From Shinella sp. WSJ-2 (lineage in GTDB: Bacteria; Pseudomonadota; Alphaproteobacteria; Rhizobiales; Rhizobiaceae), in NCBI RefSeq assembly GCF_003432075.1, contig NZ_QWBU01000003.1, forward strand, positions 1 to 64,000: 64,000 nucleotides of DNA. Direction: 5' to 3'. The stretch's first letter is position 1, and the number at the start of each line of letters is the position of its first letter. Position numbers and translations under genes: made by a program. This document shows, piece by piece, positions 27,902 through 37,190 of this stretch. The notes below the pieces were generated by a model. It worked only from the letters and a program-made list of their open reading frames with translations, made no database searches and was not told where the DNA came from.

Positions 27902-27973
27902 TCATGCTGCTCCGTTATTGCCAGAAGGCACTATCGCCTCCCAGCATCGGCGGCAATATGACGATGGGCGCTA

Positions 27974-28486
27974 TCAGGCGCCGGTCGTGCCGTTTTTGGC
28001 CGGGGGAGTGAGATCGGAGAGGATTTTCTGCTCGAAATTCAAAAGCAGCGCCTTCAGGCCTGGCTCCTGTACGCGGGCGGCGGCCTCGATGCAATCGACC
28101 CACTCGGCGCGACGCTCGCCCTTTTCCGGAAAATTCTTGGCAATATCATCCACTTCAAGGGCGAAGACGCGCACGCGGCAATCGAGCTTCAGCCCCTCCG
28201 GCATGCCCTTCATGTAGCGGTAGCTGCCGATCGACTCGTCGATGACCTTGCCCTTCACGCCGGCCTCTTCCCAAGCCTCGCGCGCCGCGGCGGCGCTGGC
28301 GCTCTTGCCATCCATCGGCCAGCCCTTGGGAATCACCCAGCGGCCGGTATCACGGCTTGTGATCAGGAGAATTTCGACCGCCGAACCCCTCTTCTTCAGC
28401 CGATAGCACAGCGCGCCATACTGTTCCTTGCAGGGTCTGCGGAACATGAGCTGGACGTCACTGGCGAGGCGGTTGAGAATGTTCAA
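27974..28486 (-). CDS. Nudix hydrolase, variant Nudix box
   Basis: A 170-residue Nudix protein. The box reads GWPMDGKSASAAAAREAW then EEAGV; the usual first Glu of G-x5-E-x7-REUxEExGU is Lys here, while REAWEEAG with the main metal-binding glutamates is kept. Rhizobial proteins of this shape resemble diadenosine/diphosphoinositol polyphosphate hydrolases. The substrate is not determined. It lies 72 bp upstream of pit, same strand. Confidence 0.82.
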   Translation of the reverse strand: MNILNRLASDVQLMFRRPCKEQYGALCYRLKKRGSAVEILLITSRDTGRWVIPKGWPMDGKSASAAAAREAWEEAGVKGKVIDESIGSYRYMKGMPEGLKLDCRVRVFALEVDDIAKNFPEKGERRAEWVDCIEAAARVQEPGLKALLLNFEQKILSDLTPPAKNGTTGA

Positions 28487-28566
28487 GGTCTTCTTGGTCC
28501 TCTTGCGGCATTGAGCTGCCGAGTCATTTATCGACCATCATGCTTGCGCGAGATTTGCGGCGCAAG

Positions 28567-29361
28567 TCAGGCTTGTGGGGGAATGCCGCGTTTTTGCATG
28601 CGCAGCTGCGCAATTCTTTGCCACTCCCCACTGCGCTCGGCATCGCGGATTGCGACGGCGATATAATCCATATGCGCCTGGGCGGCCTCTCGTGCACCAT
28701 TTCCGTCACCGGCCATGATCGCTGCGTAGATCGCCTCATGCTGGGCGAGGAGGTGGCCGCGTGCCGTTTCGGACGCGAAAACGAGGTGGCGGTGGAAGAA
28801 GATGCCTTGTGCGAGGAGCCGGTAACACGCGCGCAGCGTGTGCAATAGTACGATGTTATGAGCTGCCTCGCCGATGGCGTTGTGCAACTCCACATCGGCA
28901 TCGAGTTCGGCGTCGAAGGAGCCGCCCTCATGGGCCGCGCGCATCGCCTGCATGATGCGGGTCAGCATCTGCCGGTCGTAATCCGTCGCGCGGCGCGCCG
29001 CGAGTTCGGCGGTGATGCCCTCGAGCTCCCGACGATATTCGATGTAATCCTGCGTCGCGCGCTGGTGGCGGGCGATGAGATCGACGACGGGGCGGGAAAA
29101 GACCTGGCCGATGATATCGGCGACGTAGGTGCCATCGCCATGCTGGCTGACGAGCAGGCCCCGGTTTTCCAGTTCCTTCAGCGCATCGCGCAGGATCGGG
29201 CGGGACACGTCGAGGCGTTTGGACAGCTCGCGCTCGCCGGGCAGCCGCTCGCCATCGCGCAACACGCCTTCGAGCAGCAAAAGCTCGATCTGCCGCACGA
29301 CCTCATCGGCGGTGCGGCTGGGGCTGATGCGGGAGAAAAGATCGAACGGCGTGTCTGTCAC
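28567..29361 (-). CDS. GntR-family regulator, FadR/LldR subgroup
   Basis: A 264-residue regulator. The N-terminal winged helix is LPGERELSKRLDVSRPILRD followed by ALKELENRGLLVSQHGDGTY; the C-terminal all-helical FCD domain contains the metal-ligand pattern ELHNAIGEAAHN, a downstream HRHL, and HEAIYAAIMAGD. Members of this subgroup sense lactate, glycolate or related acids. The glycolate oxidase genes lie 4 kb away, so regulation of that operon is possible but unproven. The gene is divergent from the DUF3422 gene. Confidence 0.88.
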   Translation of the reverse strand: MTDTPFDLFSRISPSRTADEVVRQIELLLLEGVLRDGERLPGERELSKRLDVSRPILRDALKELENRGLLVSQHGDGTYVADIIGQVFSRPVVDLIARHQRATQDYIEYRRELEGITAELAARRATDYDRQMLTRIMQAMRAAHEGGSFDAELDADVELHNAIGEAAHNIVLLHTLRACYRLLAQGIFFHRHLVFASETARGHLLAQHEAIYAAIMAGDGNGAREAAQAHMDYIAVAIRDAERSGEWQRIAQLRMQKRGIPPQA

Positions 29362-29501
29362 GCCGCAAGTCTATCAACCCGGGCGGAAACTGGTCAATAA
29401 TCTTGTCCACTGCCTTGAAAGAGCCTGCGTCAATGCGCCCTATCTCTCGGCGCCTGACATTTGTTAAGACTATGCTGTTGCACGAAGGGGGACGGTGCAG
29501 A

Positions 29502-30779
29502 ATGGGTAACGGAAGCTTCGCTTTTCCGCAGGCGGCTGCGCGTGCGCAGGCGCTGGGGGAAATCCACGCAAGGCCATATGCGCTGGTGCCGTCGCCCCGC
29601 GTCATCTTCCAGCTCGCCTTCCTCACCGAGGGTGGTTCGGCGGTGGATCATGCCGTGATGGGGGAGCTGTCGCGCTCGCGCGGCATCTCGCCGCCGGGAC
29701 GCGATTCCAGCCATCATGCGCTGAGTTGGGGGCAGGGCACGCTGCGCTGGGAGCGCCACACCGAGTTCTCGACCTATTTCTGGGATGGACCGGTGCCGGA
29801 GAAGTTCGGCGGCGAGGTGGCGGTGCATCCGTTCGGCGACAGCTTCTCTCCGCCCGGCACGCTGATTTCGGGCATCCGCCTGGAAATCCGTCCGGATTCG
29901 CCGGAGACCCGTGAGGCGATTGCTACCTTCGACCCGACCAGCCTCTGTTACAGCGAGATCAAGAACGGCCAGGGCGTCGTGCTCACCGACTTCCGGCAGA
30001 ACGGCGACGGGCTGACGCAGATCCTCGTCATCGACCGTGGCATGACGGAAGCGGGGCGCGGTGCGCTCGTCCAGCGCCTCCTCGACATCGAGACCTACCG
30101 CACGCTCGCCATGATGGGCCTGCCGCTCGCCCAGTCACTGTCGCCGGATATCCGCCGCATCGAAGACGGCCTGACCGGCATCACCAATGCCATGAAGCAG
30201 CACGCCCGCGACAAGGCCGACGAACTGCTGACCGAAATTACCCGTCTGGCCGCCGAGCTGGAGGCCAATGCCGCGCTCAGCCTTTACCGCTTTGGCGCCA
30301 GCCGCGCCTATTACGGCATCGTGCAGGAACGTATCCGCACGCTCGCGGAAAGTGCCGTGCCCGGTTACGAAACGCTCGGCTTCTTCCTGGAGCGCCGCTT
30401 GGCGCCGGCCATGCGCACCTGCCAGTCGATCGAGGAGCGGCAGGCCAACCTGTCGCGCAAGCTCGCCCGCGCGACGGCGCTGCTGCGCAGCTGGATCGAC
30501 GTGGAGCTGGAACAGCTCAACACGACGCTCCTCAACTCGATGGACCGCCGCGCCAAGCTGCAGCTGCGCCTGCAGCAGACCGTGGAAGGCCTCTCGGTCG
30601 CCGCGATCTCCTATTACGTCATCGGCCTGTTCGGCTATGTGGCCAAGGCGGCGCACGGCCTCGGGCTCGAGGTGAAGCCGGAAACGCTGACCGGCATCGC
30701 GGTGCCTTTCGTCATCGTCGGCATGTGGCTGCTCGTCCGTGCGATCAAGCACAAGCACGCGGAAGAAGACAAGCACTAG
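29502..30779 (+). CDS. DUF3422 family membrane protein
   Basis: A 425-residue protein of unknown function conserved in proteobacteria. The N-terminal part begins with LGEIHARPYALVPSPRVIFQ, the DUF3422 signature, followed by a long helical central region, and two transmembrane helices near the C-terminus (VAAISYYVIGLFGYVAKAA, IAVPFVIVGMWLLVRAI). The ATG at 29502 follows GAAGGGGG; upstream in-frame ATGs are possible. It faces the convergent 30786-31292 gene with 6 bp between. Confidence 0.82.
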   Translation: MGNGSFAFPQAAARAQALGEIHARPYALVPSPRVIFQLAFLTEGGSAVDHAVMGELSRSRGISPPGRDSSHHALSWGQGTLRWERHTEFSTYFWDGPVPEKFGGEVAVHPFGDSFSPPGTLISGIRLEIRPDSPETREAIATFDPTSLCYSEIKNGQGVVLTDFRQNGDGLTQILVIDRGMTEAGRGALVQRLLDIETYRTLAMMGLPLAQSLSPDIRRIEDGLTGITNAMKQHARDKADELLTEITRLAAELEANAALSLYRFGASRAYYGIVQERIRTLAESAVPGYETLGFFLERRLAPAMRTCQSIEERQANLSRKLARATALLRSWIDVELEQLNTTLLNSMDRRAKLQLRLQQTVEGLSVAAISYYVIGLFGYVAKAAHGLGLEVKPETLTGIAVPFVIVGMWLLVRAIKHKHAEEDKH

Positions 30780-30785
30780 GCTCGG

Positions 30786-31292
30786 CTAAGTCGAGAGATC
30801 GCACTCGTAGCGCGGCACGCCGTCGCGCACGGCAAAGCCCGTCTGCCAGCCGAAGCCGCTGTCGTCCTGCTTGGTGAGTTTCTTCTGGGCCGCCGCGCCG
30901 CGCGCCTTGAAGGTGGTTTCCGCCTGCTTCAGCGCCGAAGTCTCGAAGACCACGGTGTGCGAGCTGAAGCCGCTTTCCAGCTCGGTGATATAGACTTCGA
31001 TCTCCTTCACCGGCACGTCGCGCCAGGTGCCGTCGACGACGGGCAGGGTGATGTGGAGATAGTCTTCTTCCTTCACGACAGCCGGCTTGCCGAAGGCGAC
31101 CTCATATCCCCGAGGGATTTCCAGCGGGCCTTCCCTACGGGCGAAGGCATAGCTCGACTGGAGTAACCCGCCGAGCGCATCGGTATAGTTGCAGGCGTCG
31201 TCAAACCCTTCGAGCAGCGGATCGAGCGGTTGGGCTGCCGCCGGAAGCGCAAGGCCGAGAAACGCCGCAACCAGGATGGTTCTGCCGGGCAT
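30786..31292 (-). CDS. Secreted protein, unknown function
   Basis: A 168-residue protein with a Sec signal peptide (RTILVAAFLGLALPAAA). The mature part has two cysteines (DACNYTD near the start and YECDLST at the end), which may be disulphide-linked, and strand-rich segments. I do not recognise the family. Start ATG at 31292 follows AAGGGAGGA; the TTG further upstream is less likely. It ends convergent with the DUF3422 gene and lies just after a LysR gene on the same strand. Confidence 0.65.
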   Translation of the reverse strand: MPGRTILVAAFLGLALPAAAQPLDPLLEGFDDACNYTDALGGLLQSSYAFARREGPLEIPRGYEVAFGKPAVVKEEDYLHITLPVVDGTWRDVPVKEIEVYITELESGFSSHTVVFETSALKQAETTFKARGAAAQKKLTKQDDSGFGWQTGFAVRDGVPRYECDLST

Positions 31293-31315
31293 GAAAATCC
31301 TCCCTTGTCGTTGCC

Positions 31316-32212
31316 TCAGCGTTCCCAATAGGGCAAGGGGCCGTAGAGTTCGGCGAGATAATCGATGAACAGCCGCACCTTGACCGGCAGGAACTGCCGG
31401 CTCGGATAGACGGCCGACAGCACCACGTTGCGCGAGCCCTCGTATTCCGGCAGCACCTGCACGAGATCGCCGCTCTTCAGCGCCGGGCCGACATCCCAGG
31501 TGGAGCGCAGCGCGATGCCCATGCCGGAGAACACCGCTTCGCGCACCACTTCGCTCGAATTGGTGTAGAGCGATCCATGCGGGCGATAGGTGACGCTGCC
31601 TTCCGGGCCTTCCAGGCGCCAGACGTCCTGCGTGTGCGGCGGCAGGCAGACATGGTCGGCAAGGTCCTCCAGCGAGGCCGGCGTGCCGCGGCGGGCGATG
31701 TAATCAGGCGAGGCGCACAGCACGCGCCGCACCGAGGCGAGACGGCGGGCGACCAGCGAGGAATCCGACAATTCGCCGATGCGGATGGCGATGTCGAAAC
31801 CGCCGCCGACGATATCGGAGAAATCATCGGTCAGGACGAGGTTCACGACGAGTTCGGGATAGGCATCCATGAAGCCCTTGAGATTGGGGGCGATATGCAT
31901 GCGGCCGAAGGATGTGGGCGCGGAAATGCGCAGCGTCCCGCGCACAGCACCCGACCGGCCGGAGGCGAAGGCTTCCGCCTCCTCGATGCCCGAGAGGATG
32001 CCGACGATCCGGTCGTAAAAGCCTTGTCCCGCCTCGGTCAGCGAGATCTGCCGCGTCGTGCGCTGGAAGAGCCGCGTGCCGAGCCGCTCCTCCAGCCGCT
32101 TGACGCGCTTGGAGATGACGGCTGGGGATAGACCCAGCGCCCGCCCCGCTGCCGACATACTTCCCATGGAAATGACGCGGGAGAAGATTTCGAGGTCACC
32201 AAGATTTGTCAC
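31316..32212 (-). CDS. LysR-family transcriptional regulator
   Basis: A 298-residue regulator whose helix-turn-helix is MGSMSAAGRALGLSPAVISK followed by RVKRLEERLGTRLFQRTTRQ. The effector domain contains GTLRISAPTSFGRMHIAP, typical of the AaeR/DmlR subgroup. The gene is 24 bp upstream of the secreted protein gene on the same strand. Target genes unknown. Confidence 0.88.
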   Translation of the reverse strand: MTNLGDLEIFSRVISMGSMSAAGRALGLSPAVISKRVKRLEERLGTRLFQRTTRQISLTEAGQGFYDRIVGILSGIEEAEAFASGRSGAVRGTLRISAPTSFGRMHIAPNLKGFMDAYPELVVNLVLTDDFSDIVGGGFDIAIRIGELSDSSLVARRLASVRRVLCASPDYIARRGTPASLEDLADHVCLPPHTQDVWRLEGPEGSVTYRPHGSLYTNSSEVVREAVFSGMGIALRSTWDVGPALKSGDLVQVLPEYEGSRNVVLSAVYPSRQFLPVKVRLFIDYLAELYGPLPYWER

Positions 32213-32250
32213 GCGTCATGTCCTTGCAGGAATTTGGGCAAGCTTATGGG

Positions 32251-32940
32251 TCAGTTGGTCGAATCGACGATCACTTCCTCGCCGAATTTGCCGTTTTTCG
32301 GCTCCGGCTTGTAGGTCGAGTTCTGTGCGCGCATGACGCGGATCGGGCGGATGCCCGCGGCGATCGCCGCCTTCATGTCGCTGTCGGCATCGCCGTAATA
32401 GATCTTCAGCTTGTGCTCCTTCAGGAATTCCACCTTGTTTTCCGAAGAGGCTGTGAAGACCACATCGTTCATCTTCTCGATGCCGAAGGCCTTCTTGATG
32501 GCGCCGGTCAGGGTTTCGCCGCCGGTGCCGCGCGTGCGGCCGGTGATGAAGAAGATTTCGTCGCCGCGCGCCTCATGCATGTCGATGAGCTTGCGGGCAA
32601 CCTCTTTCGGGACCGAATACTGGTCGCAATTGTTGGTGTGGATGTCCGTCCAGAAGGCGTCCATCTTCAGGTAGTCTTCAGAGGTCGGCGAGTATTTCAT
32701 CTTGCCGTAATAGAAGCAGGGGCTGGAAAACAGCACCGTATCATCCACGTCGAAACCCACCGCCATGGCGGGCTGGCCTTCCAGCGTCGCCGCGATCTGG
32801 TCGACGGAGACCCAATGCACCGGCGCGGTCGCCAGAAGCTCGGAGGTCGTCACACCGGGATTGAGATTGGAGACGTCCTCGGCGAAAGCGGGACCGGCGA
32901 GAAGCAGAAGAGCCGAAATGGCGGCGAGCGATCTGCGCAT
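32251..32940 (-). CDS. aphA: Class B acid phosphatase
   Basis: A 229-residue periplasmic phosphomonoesterase of the HAD/DDDD class. After a signal peptide (LAAISALLLLAGPAFA) come the nucleophile motif GFDVDDTVLFSSP, the Thr motif FFITGRTRG, the Lys region, and the metal-binding YYGDADSDM. The length and YSVPKEVARKLIDMH segment match AphA. The start is taken at 32940, where AAGGGAGG lies upstream and a signal peptide begins; longer frames upstream are not supported. It is divergent from glcD. Confidence 0.9.
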   Translation of the reverse strand: MRRSLAAISALLLLAGPAFAEDVSNLNPGVTTSELLATAPVHWVSVDQIAATLEGQPAMAVGFDVDDTVLFSSPCFYYGKMKYSPTSEDYLKMDAFWTDIHTNNCDQYSVPKEVARKLIDMHEARGDEIFFITGRTRGTGGETLTGAIKKAFGIEKMNDVVFTASSENKVEFLKEHKLKIYYGDADSDMKAAIAAGIRPIRVMRAQNSTYKPEPKNGKFGEEVIVDSTN

Positions 32941-33128
32941 GATATGTCCTCCCTTGCATGCGGTCGGAGGGCTTCCCGTGATCGTTCCGCCTTCCGATCG
33001 CCGGACTGTCGCATTCACGCTCGGGGCGGTCAATCGCATGATCTTGCCACCGCCGCGTTTGTCCCGGCAAGTCAGAGTGCTTCGGGCGGTACGACGACCA
33101 TGGTTAGGATTTGCACCGCTCAGACCTG

Positions 33129-33151
33129 AGTGGTAAAGAAAAAAGACCACT
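33129..33151 (+). promoter_or_regulatory. Inverted repeat in the glcD leader, possible operator
   Basis: AGTGGT (33129-33134) and ACCACT (33146-33151) are separated by an 11-base A-rich spacer, 19 bp before the glcD ATG. A second small palindrome, CTCAG-AC-CTGAG, lies at 33119-33130. TGGT/ACCA half-sites are typical of FadR-family operators but the spacing here is long. Confidence 0.35.
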
Positions 33152-33170
33152 TGAGGACGGAGGCGACGGC

Positions 33171-34604
33171 ATGGATCAGATCGGCTTTCTCGAACCGCGG
33201 ACATCGGTGCTGTCGCGCCGTCGCGAAATCGTTGCCGATCTCGTCGATCTCTTGCCGGAAGGCTGCCTCGTGCATGAACCGCGCGAACTGGTGCCGTTCG
33301 AGACGGATGCCTTCGTGTCCTATCGCCGCCTGCCGCTCGCCGTCGCGCTGCCGGAGACGACGCAGCAGGTGGCGGCGGTGCTCAAATATTGCCACCGCTA
33401 CGGCGTGCCCGTCGTGCCGCGCGGGGCGGGCACCTCGCTCTCCGGCGGAGCGATCCCGCAGGAGGATGCCGTTGTCGTCGGCCTTTCCAAGATGTCGCGC
33501 ATCCTCGACGTGGATTTCGCCAATCGCACCGCGACGGTGCAGGCCGGCGTCACCAATCTCGCGATATCGGAGGCCGTCTCTGCCGACGGCTATTTCTATG
33601 CGCCGGATCCGAGCTCGCAGCTCGCCTGCACGATCGGTGGCAATATCGGCATGAATTCCGGCGGCGCGCACTGTCTGAAATACGGCGTGACGACCAACAA
33701 CCTGCTCGGCGTCAAGCTGGTGCTGGTCGACGGCACGATCCTCGATCTCGGCGGCAAGGCGCTGGATGCCGGTGGGCTCGATCTTCTCGGTGTCATCTGC
33801 GGCGGCGAGGGCCAACTCGGCATCGTCACGGAGGCGACCGTGCGGCTGATCGCCCGGCCGGAGGGCGCCCGCCCCGTGCTGTTCGGCTTCGACAGCTCGG
33901 AAGAGGCGGGCGCCTGCGTGGCCGATGTCATCGCCGCGGGCATCATTCCCGTTGCCATCGAATTCATGGACAAGCCGGCCATCGAGATCTGCGAGGCCTT
34001 CGCCCATGCCGGCTATCCCATGGATGTCGAGGCGCTGCTGATCGTAGAGGTCGAGGGCTCCGAGGCGGAGATGGAGGCGATGCTGGCAAGCATCATCGCG
34101 ATTGCCGGCCGCCATGGCGTCAAGGTCGTCAAGGAAAGCCAGTCGGCGACCGAGGCGGCGCTGATCTGGAAGGGCCGCAAATCTGCCTTCGGCGCCACCG
34201 GCCGCATCGCCGACTATATCTGCATGGACGGCACCGTGCCGCTCGGCCAGCTGCCCGCCGTACTGCGCGGCACCGCCGAGATCGTCGAAAAATACGGCCT
34301 GCGCGTCGCCAATGTCTTCCATGCCGGCGATGGCAACATGCATCCGCTGATCCTGTTCAATGCGAACGATCCCGAGGATGCCGCCAAGGCCGAGGCCGCC
34401 GGCAACGAGATCCTGAAACTCTGCGTCGACGTCGGCGGCTGCCTCACCGGTGAACATGGCGTGGGCATCGAGAAGCGCGACCTGATGCGCCATCAATACA
34501 GCGATGCCGATCTTGCCCAACAGATGGCGGTGCGCGCCGCCTTCGATGCGCAATGGCTGCTCAACCCATCCAAAGTCTTCCCGCTCGAAGGGCGCCCCGC
34601 CTGA
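33171..34604 (+). CDS. glcD: Glycolate oxidase FAD-linked subunit GlcD
   Basis: GlcD carries the FAD that oxidises glycolate to glyoxylate, with electrons passing through GlcE and GlcF to the quinone pool. The 477-residue protein has the PCMH-type FAD fold (VPVVPRGAGTSLSGGA, IGGNIGMNSGGAHCLKYG) and C-terminal HAGDGNMHPLILF and TGEHGVGIEKRDL motifs. The ATG at 33171 follows GAGGACGGAGG. The stop overlaps the glcE start (TGATG), and glcF follows, so glcDEF is one operon. Confidence 0.93.
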   Translation: MDQIGFLEPRTSVLSRRREIVADLVDLLPEGCLVHEPRELVPFETDAFVSYRRLPLAVALPETTQQVAAVLKYCHRYGVPVVPRGAGTSLSGGAIPQEDAVVVGLSKMSRILDVDFANRTATVQAGVTNLAISEAVSADGYFYAPDPSSQLACTIGGNIGMNSGGAHCLKYGVTTNNLLGVKLVLVDGTILDLGGKALDAGGLDLLGVICGGEGQLGIVTEATVRLIARPEGARPVLFGFDSSEEAGACVADVIAAGIIPVAIEFMDKPAIEICEAFAHAGYPMDVEALLIVEVEGSEAEMEAMLASIIAIAGRHGVKVVKESQSATEAALIWKGRKSAFGATGRIADYICMDGTVPLGQLPAVLRGTAEIVEKYGLRVANVFHAGDGNMHPLILFNANDPEDAAKAEAAGNEILKLCVDVGGCLTGEHGVGIEKRDLMRHQYSDADLAQQMAVRAAFDAQWLLNPSKVFPLEGRPA

Positions 34605-35812
34605 TGACACCGATCCACGAACCGCTTTCCGAGGACGCCGCAAGCCGCCTTGTCCAGGTCGCCAGCCTCTCGAAATCCCCCTTCGTCATCAGGGGCGGCG
34701 GCACACGCAGCCTGCACGGCACGCCCGATGGTGCCGATGTGCTGTCGGCCCGCGGCCTGAACGGCATCGTCGCCTACAACCCCGCCGAAATGACCATGAC
34801 GGCCCGCGCCGGCACGCCGCTGGAAGTGGTGGAAGCCGCCTTGGCTGAAAAGCGCCAGATGCTGGCCTTCGAGCCGAACGACCTGCGCGGCGTGCTCGGC
34901 TCCTCCGGCATTCCGACGATCGGCGGCGTCTTCGCCACCAATGCCTCCGGCCCGCGCCGTCTGACGGCAGGGGCGGCGCGCGACAGCCTGCTCGGCGTGC
35001 GCTTCGTCAACGGCAAGGGCGAGATCGTCAAGGCGGGCGGACGGGTTATGAAGAACGTCACGGGCCTCGATCTCGTCAAACTGCTTGCCGGTTCGCACGG
35101 TTCGCTTGCGCTGCTGACCGAAGTCACCTTCCGCTTGCTGCCGGTGCCGGAAACATCCGCCACCATCGTCGTCTCCGATCTTAACGATGCCGAAGCCGCC
35201 GCTGCCATGGCAACGGCCATGTCGCTCCCGGTGGAAGTCTCGGGGGCGGCGCATCTGCCGGAAAGCGTGCGGGGCCGTTTCATCGGCGGCGCATTGCCGC
35301 CGGGCGCCGCCACCGTGCTGCGCCTCGAAGGCCTCTCGGCCTCCGTCACGGTGCGCAGCGAAAAGCTCGTGTCCGCCATGGGCCGTTTCGGTGCGGTATC
35401 CCGCCTGGAGGCCGAGGGCACGAAAAGGCTCTGGCGCGAAATCCGCGATGCCGCACCCTATGCCGACGGCACGCCGCGCCCGCTCTGGCGCGTCTCGGTC
35501 GCGCCCATTGCCGGCCAGCAGCTCGTCGCGGCGCTTCGTCTGGAAACCGGCGTCGATGCCTTCTACGACTGGCAGGGCGGCCTCGTCTGGCTGCGCATGG
35601 AATCCGATCCCGAGGCAGCGCTGCTGCGCCGCTACGTCAAGGCCGTCGGCGGCGGGCACGCGACGCTTCTCAGGGCACGTCCCGAGGTGCTGGCCGCGAC
35701 GCAGGCGTTCCAGCCACAGACCGAGGCGATCCTCGCCCTGCAATCCCGCGTGAAGGCGAGCTTCGATCCGTCGGGCCTTTTCAAATCCCCGATGCTCGGC
35801 TGGGAAGGATAA
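34604..35812 (+). CDS. glcE: Glycolate oxidase FAD-binding subunit GlcE
   Basis: GlcE is the second flavoprotein of the glycolate oxidase complex. The 402-residue protein has an FAD PCMH-like N-terminal half: VIRGGGTRSLHG, IGGVFATNASGPRRLTAGAA and GRVMKNVTGLDLVKLLAGSH. The C-terminal part ends in DPSGLFKSPMLGW. It is translationally coupled to glcD (one-base overlap) and glcF starts 3 bp after. Confidence 0.92.
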   Translation: MTPIHEPLSEDAASRLVQVASLSKSPFVIRGGGTRSLHGTPDGADVLSARGLNGIVAYNPAEMTMTARAGTPLEVVEAALAEKRQMLAFEPNDLRGVLGSSGIPTIGGVFATNASGPRRLTAGAARDSLLGVRFVNGKGEIVKAGGRVMKNVTGLDLVKLLAGSHGSLALLTEVTFRLLPVPETSATIVVSDLNDAEAAAAMATAMSLPVEVSGAAHLPESVRGRFIGGALPPGAATVLRLEGLSASVTVRSEKLVSAMGRFGAVSRLEAEGTKRLWREIRDAAPYADGTPRPLWRVSVAPIAGQQLVAALRLETGVDAFYDWQGGLVWLRMESDPEAALLRRYVKAVGGGHATLLRARPEVLAATQAFQPQTEAILALQSRVKASFDPSGLFKSPMLGWEG

Positions 35813-35815
35813 TCC

Positions 35816-37114
35816 ATGCAAACCAACTTCACCGCCGAGCAGCTTGCCGATCCGCATGTCGCGACGTCCGAAAAGATCCTGCGCAAATGCGTGCATTGCG
35901 GCTTCTGCACCGCCACCTGTCCGACCTATGTGACGCTGGGCAACGAGCTCGACAGCCCGCGCGGCCGCATCTACCTCATCAAGGACATGCTGGAGAACGG
36001 CCGACCGGCCGATGCCGAGGTGGTGACCCATATCGACCGCTGTCTGTCCTGCCTCTCCTGCACGACGACCTGTCCGTCCGGCGTCGATTACATGCATCTC
36101 GTCGATCACGCGCGCATGCATATCGAGGAGACCTACAGGCGCCCGTTCTGGGATCGGCTGACGCGTGCGGTGCTGGCGGCGACGCTGCCCTATCCGAATC
36201 GTTTCCGCTTGGCGCTGAAGGCGGCGAACCTCGGTCGACCCTTCGCCGGCCTCCTTAAGCGCTTCAAGCCGCTCGAACCGTTCGGCGTGATGCTCGACCT
36301 TGCGCCACGCAAGCTGCCAAGATCCTCCGATAGCGCAAAGCCGGGCACGCATCCGGCCACGGCACCACGCCGCGGACGGGTCGCGATCCTCTCGGGCTGC
36401 GCCCAGCCGGTGCTGAAGCCCGAGATCAACGCCGCGACGATCCGACTCCTGACGCGGCTTGGCGTCGAGGTCGTGGCGCCGGCGGGCGAGGTCTGCTGTG
36501 GCTCGCTCGTGCACCATATGGGTCGCGAGGCGCAGGCGCTGGAGGCGGCGCGACGCAATGTCGATGTCTGGCTCGGCGAGATGGAGAAGGGTGGGCTCGA
36601 TGCGATCATCATCACGGCCTCCGGCTGCGGCACGACGATCAAGGACTACGGCTTCATGCTGCGCCTAGACGCCGATTATGCCGAGAAGGCGGCGCGTGTC
36701 TCGGCGCTTGCCAAGGACGTGACGGAATATCTTGCGACCCTCGACCTGCCGCAGCAGGACGCGAAGGGCCTGACGGTTGCCTATCACTCGGCCTGCTCCA
36801 TGCAGCACGGCCAGAAGATCACCATGGCGCCGAAGGTGCTGCTCAAGGCGGCGGGTTTTGTCGTGCGCGATCCGGCCGAGGGGCACCTCTGCTGCGGATC
36901 GGCCGGCACCTACAACATCCTGCAGCCGGAGATCTCCGGCAAGCTGAAGGCGCGCAAGGTCAAGAACATCGAGGCGACCAAGCCGGACCTGATCGCGACC
37001 GGCAATATCGGCTGCATCACGCAGATCGCGACCGGCACGCAAATCCCCATCCTGCACACCGTCGAACTGCTCGACTGGGCCTATGGCGGGGAAAAGCCGG
37101 CTGTGCTTTCCTGA
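35816..37114 (+). CDS. glcF: Glycolate oxidase iron-sulfur subunit GlcF
   Basis: GlcF transfers electrons from the flavin subunits to the membrane. The 432-residue protein has two 4Fe-4S clusters (CVHCGFCTATCPTY and CLSCLSCTTTCPSG) and two CCG-type domains, one with VCCGSLVHHMGREAQA and the second with LCCGSAGTYNILQP. It is the last gene of glcDEF. Confidence 0.94.
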   Translation: MQTNFTAEQLADPHVATSEKILRKCVHCGFCTATCPTYVTLGNELDSPRGRIYLIKDMLENGRPADAEVVTHIDRCLSCLSCTTTCPSGVDYMHLVDHARMHIEETYRRPFWDRLTRAVLAATLPYPNRFRLALKAANLGRPFAGLLKRFKPLEPFGVMLDLAPRKLPRSSDSAKPGTHPATAPRRGRVAILSGCAQPVLKPEINAATIRLLTRLGVEVVAPAGEVCCGSLVHHMGREAQALEAARRNVDVWLGEMEKGGLDAIIITASGCGTTIKDYGFMLRLDADYAEKAARVSALAKDVTEYLATLDLPQQDAKGLTVAYHSACSMQHGQKITMAPKVLLKAAGFVVRDPAEGHLCCGSAGTYNILQPEISGKLKARKVKNIEATKPDLIATGNIGCITQIATGTQIPILHTVELLDWAYGGEKPAVLS

Positions 37115-37190
37115 TCCTGTCACGTGCGGAACTGCCGGCCCTCTGGCGCTTTGCTAGAGGATCGGCATTCCAATCCATCCGGAGATCCCG

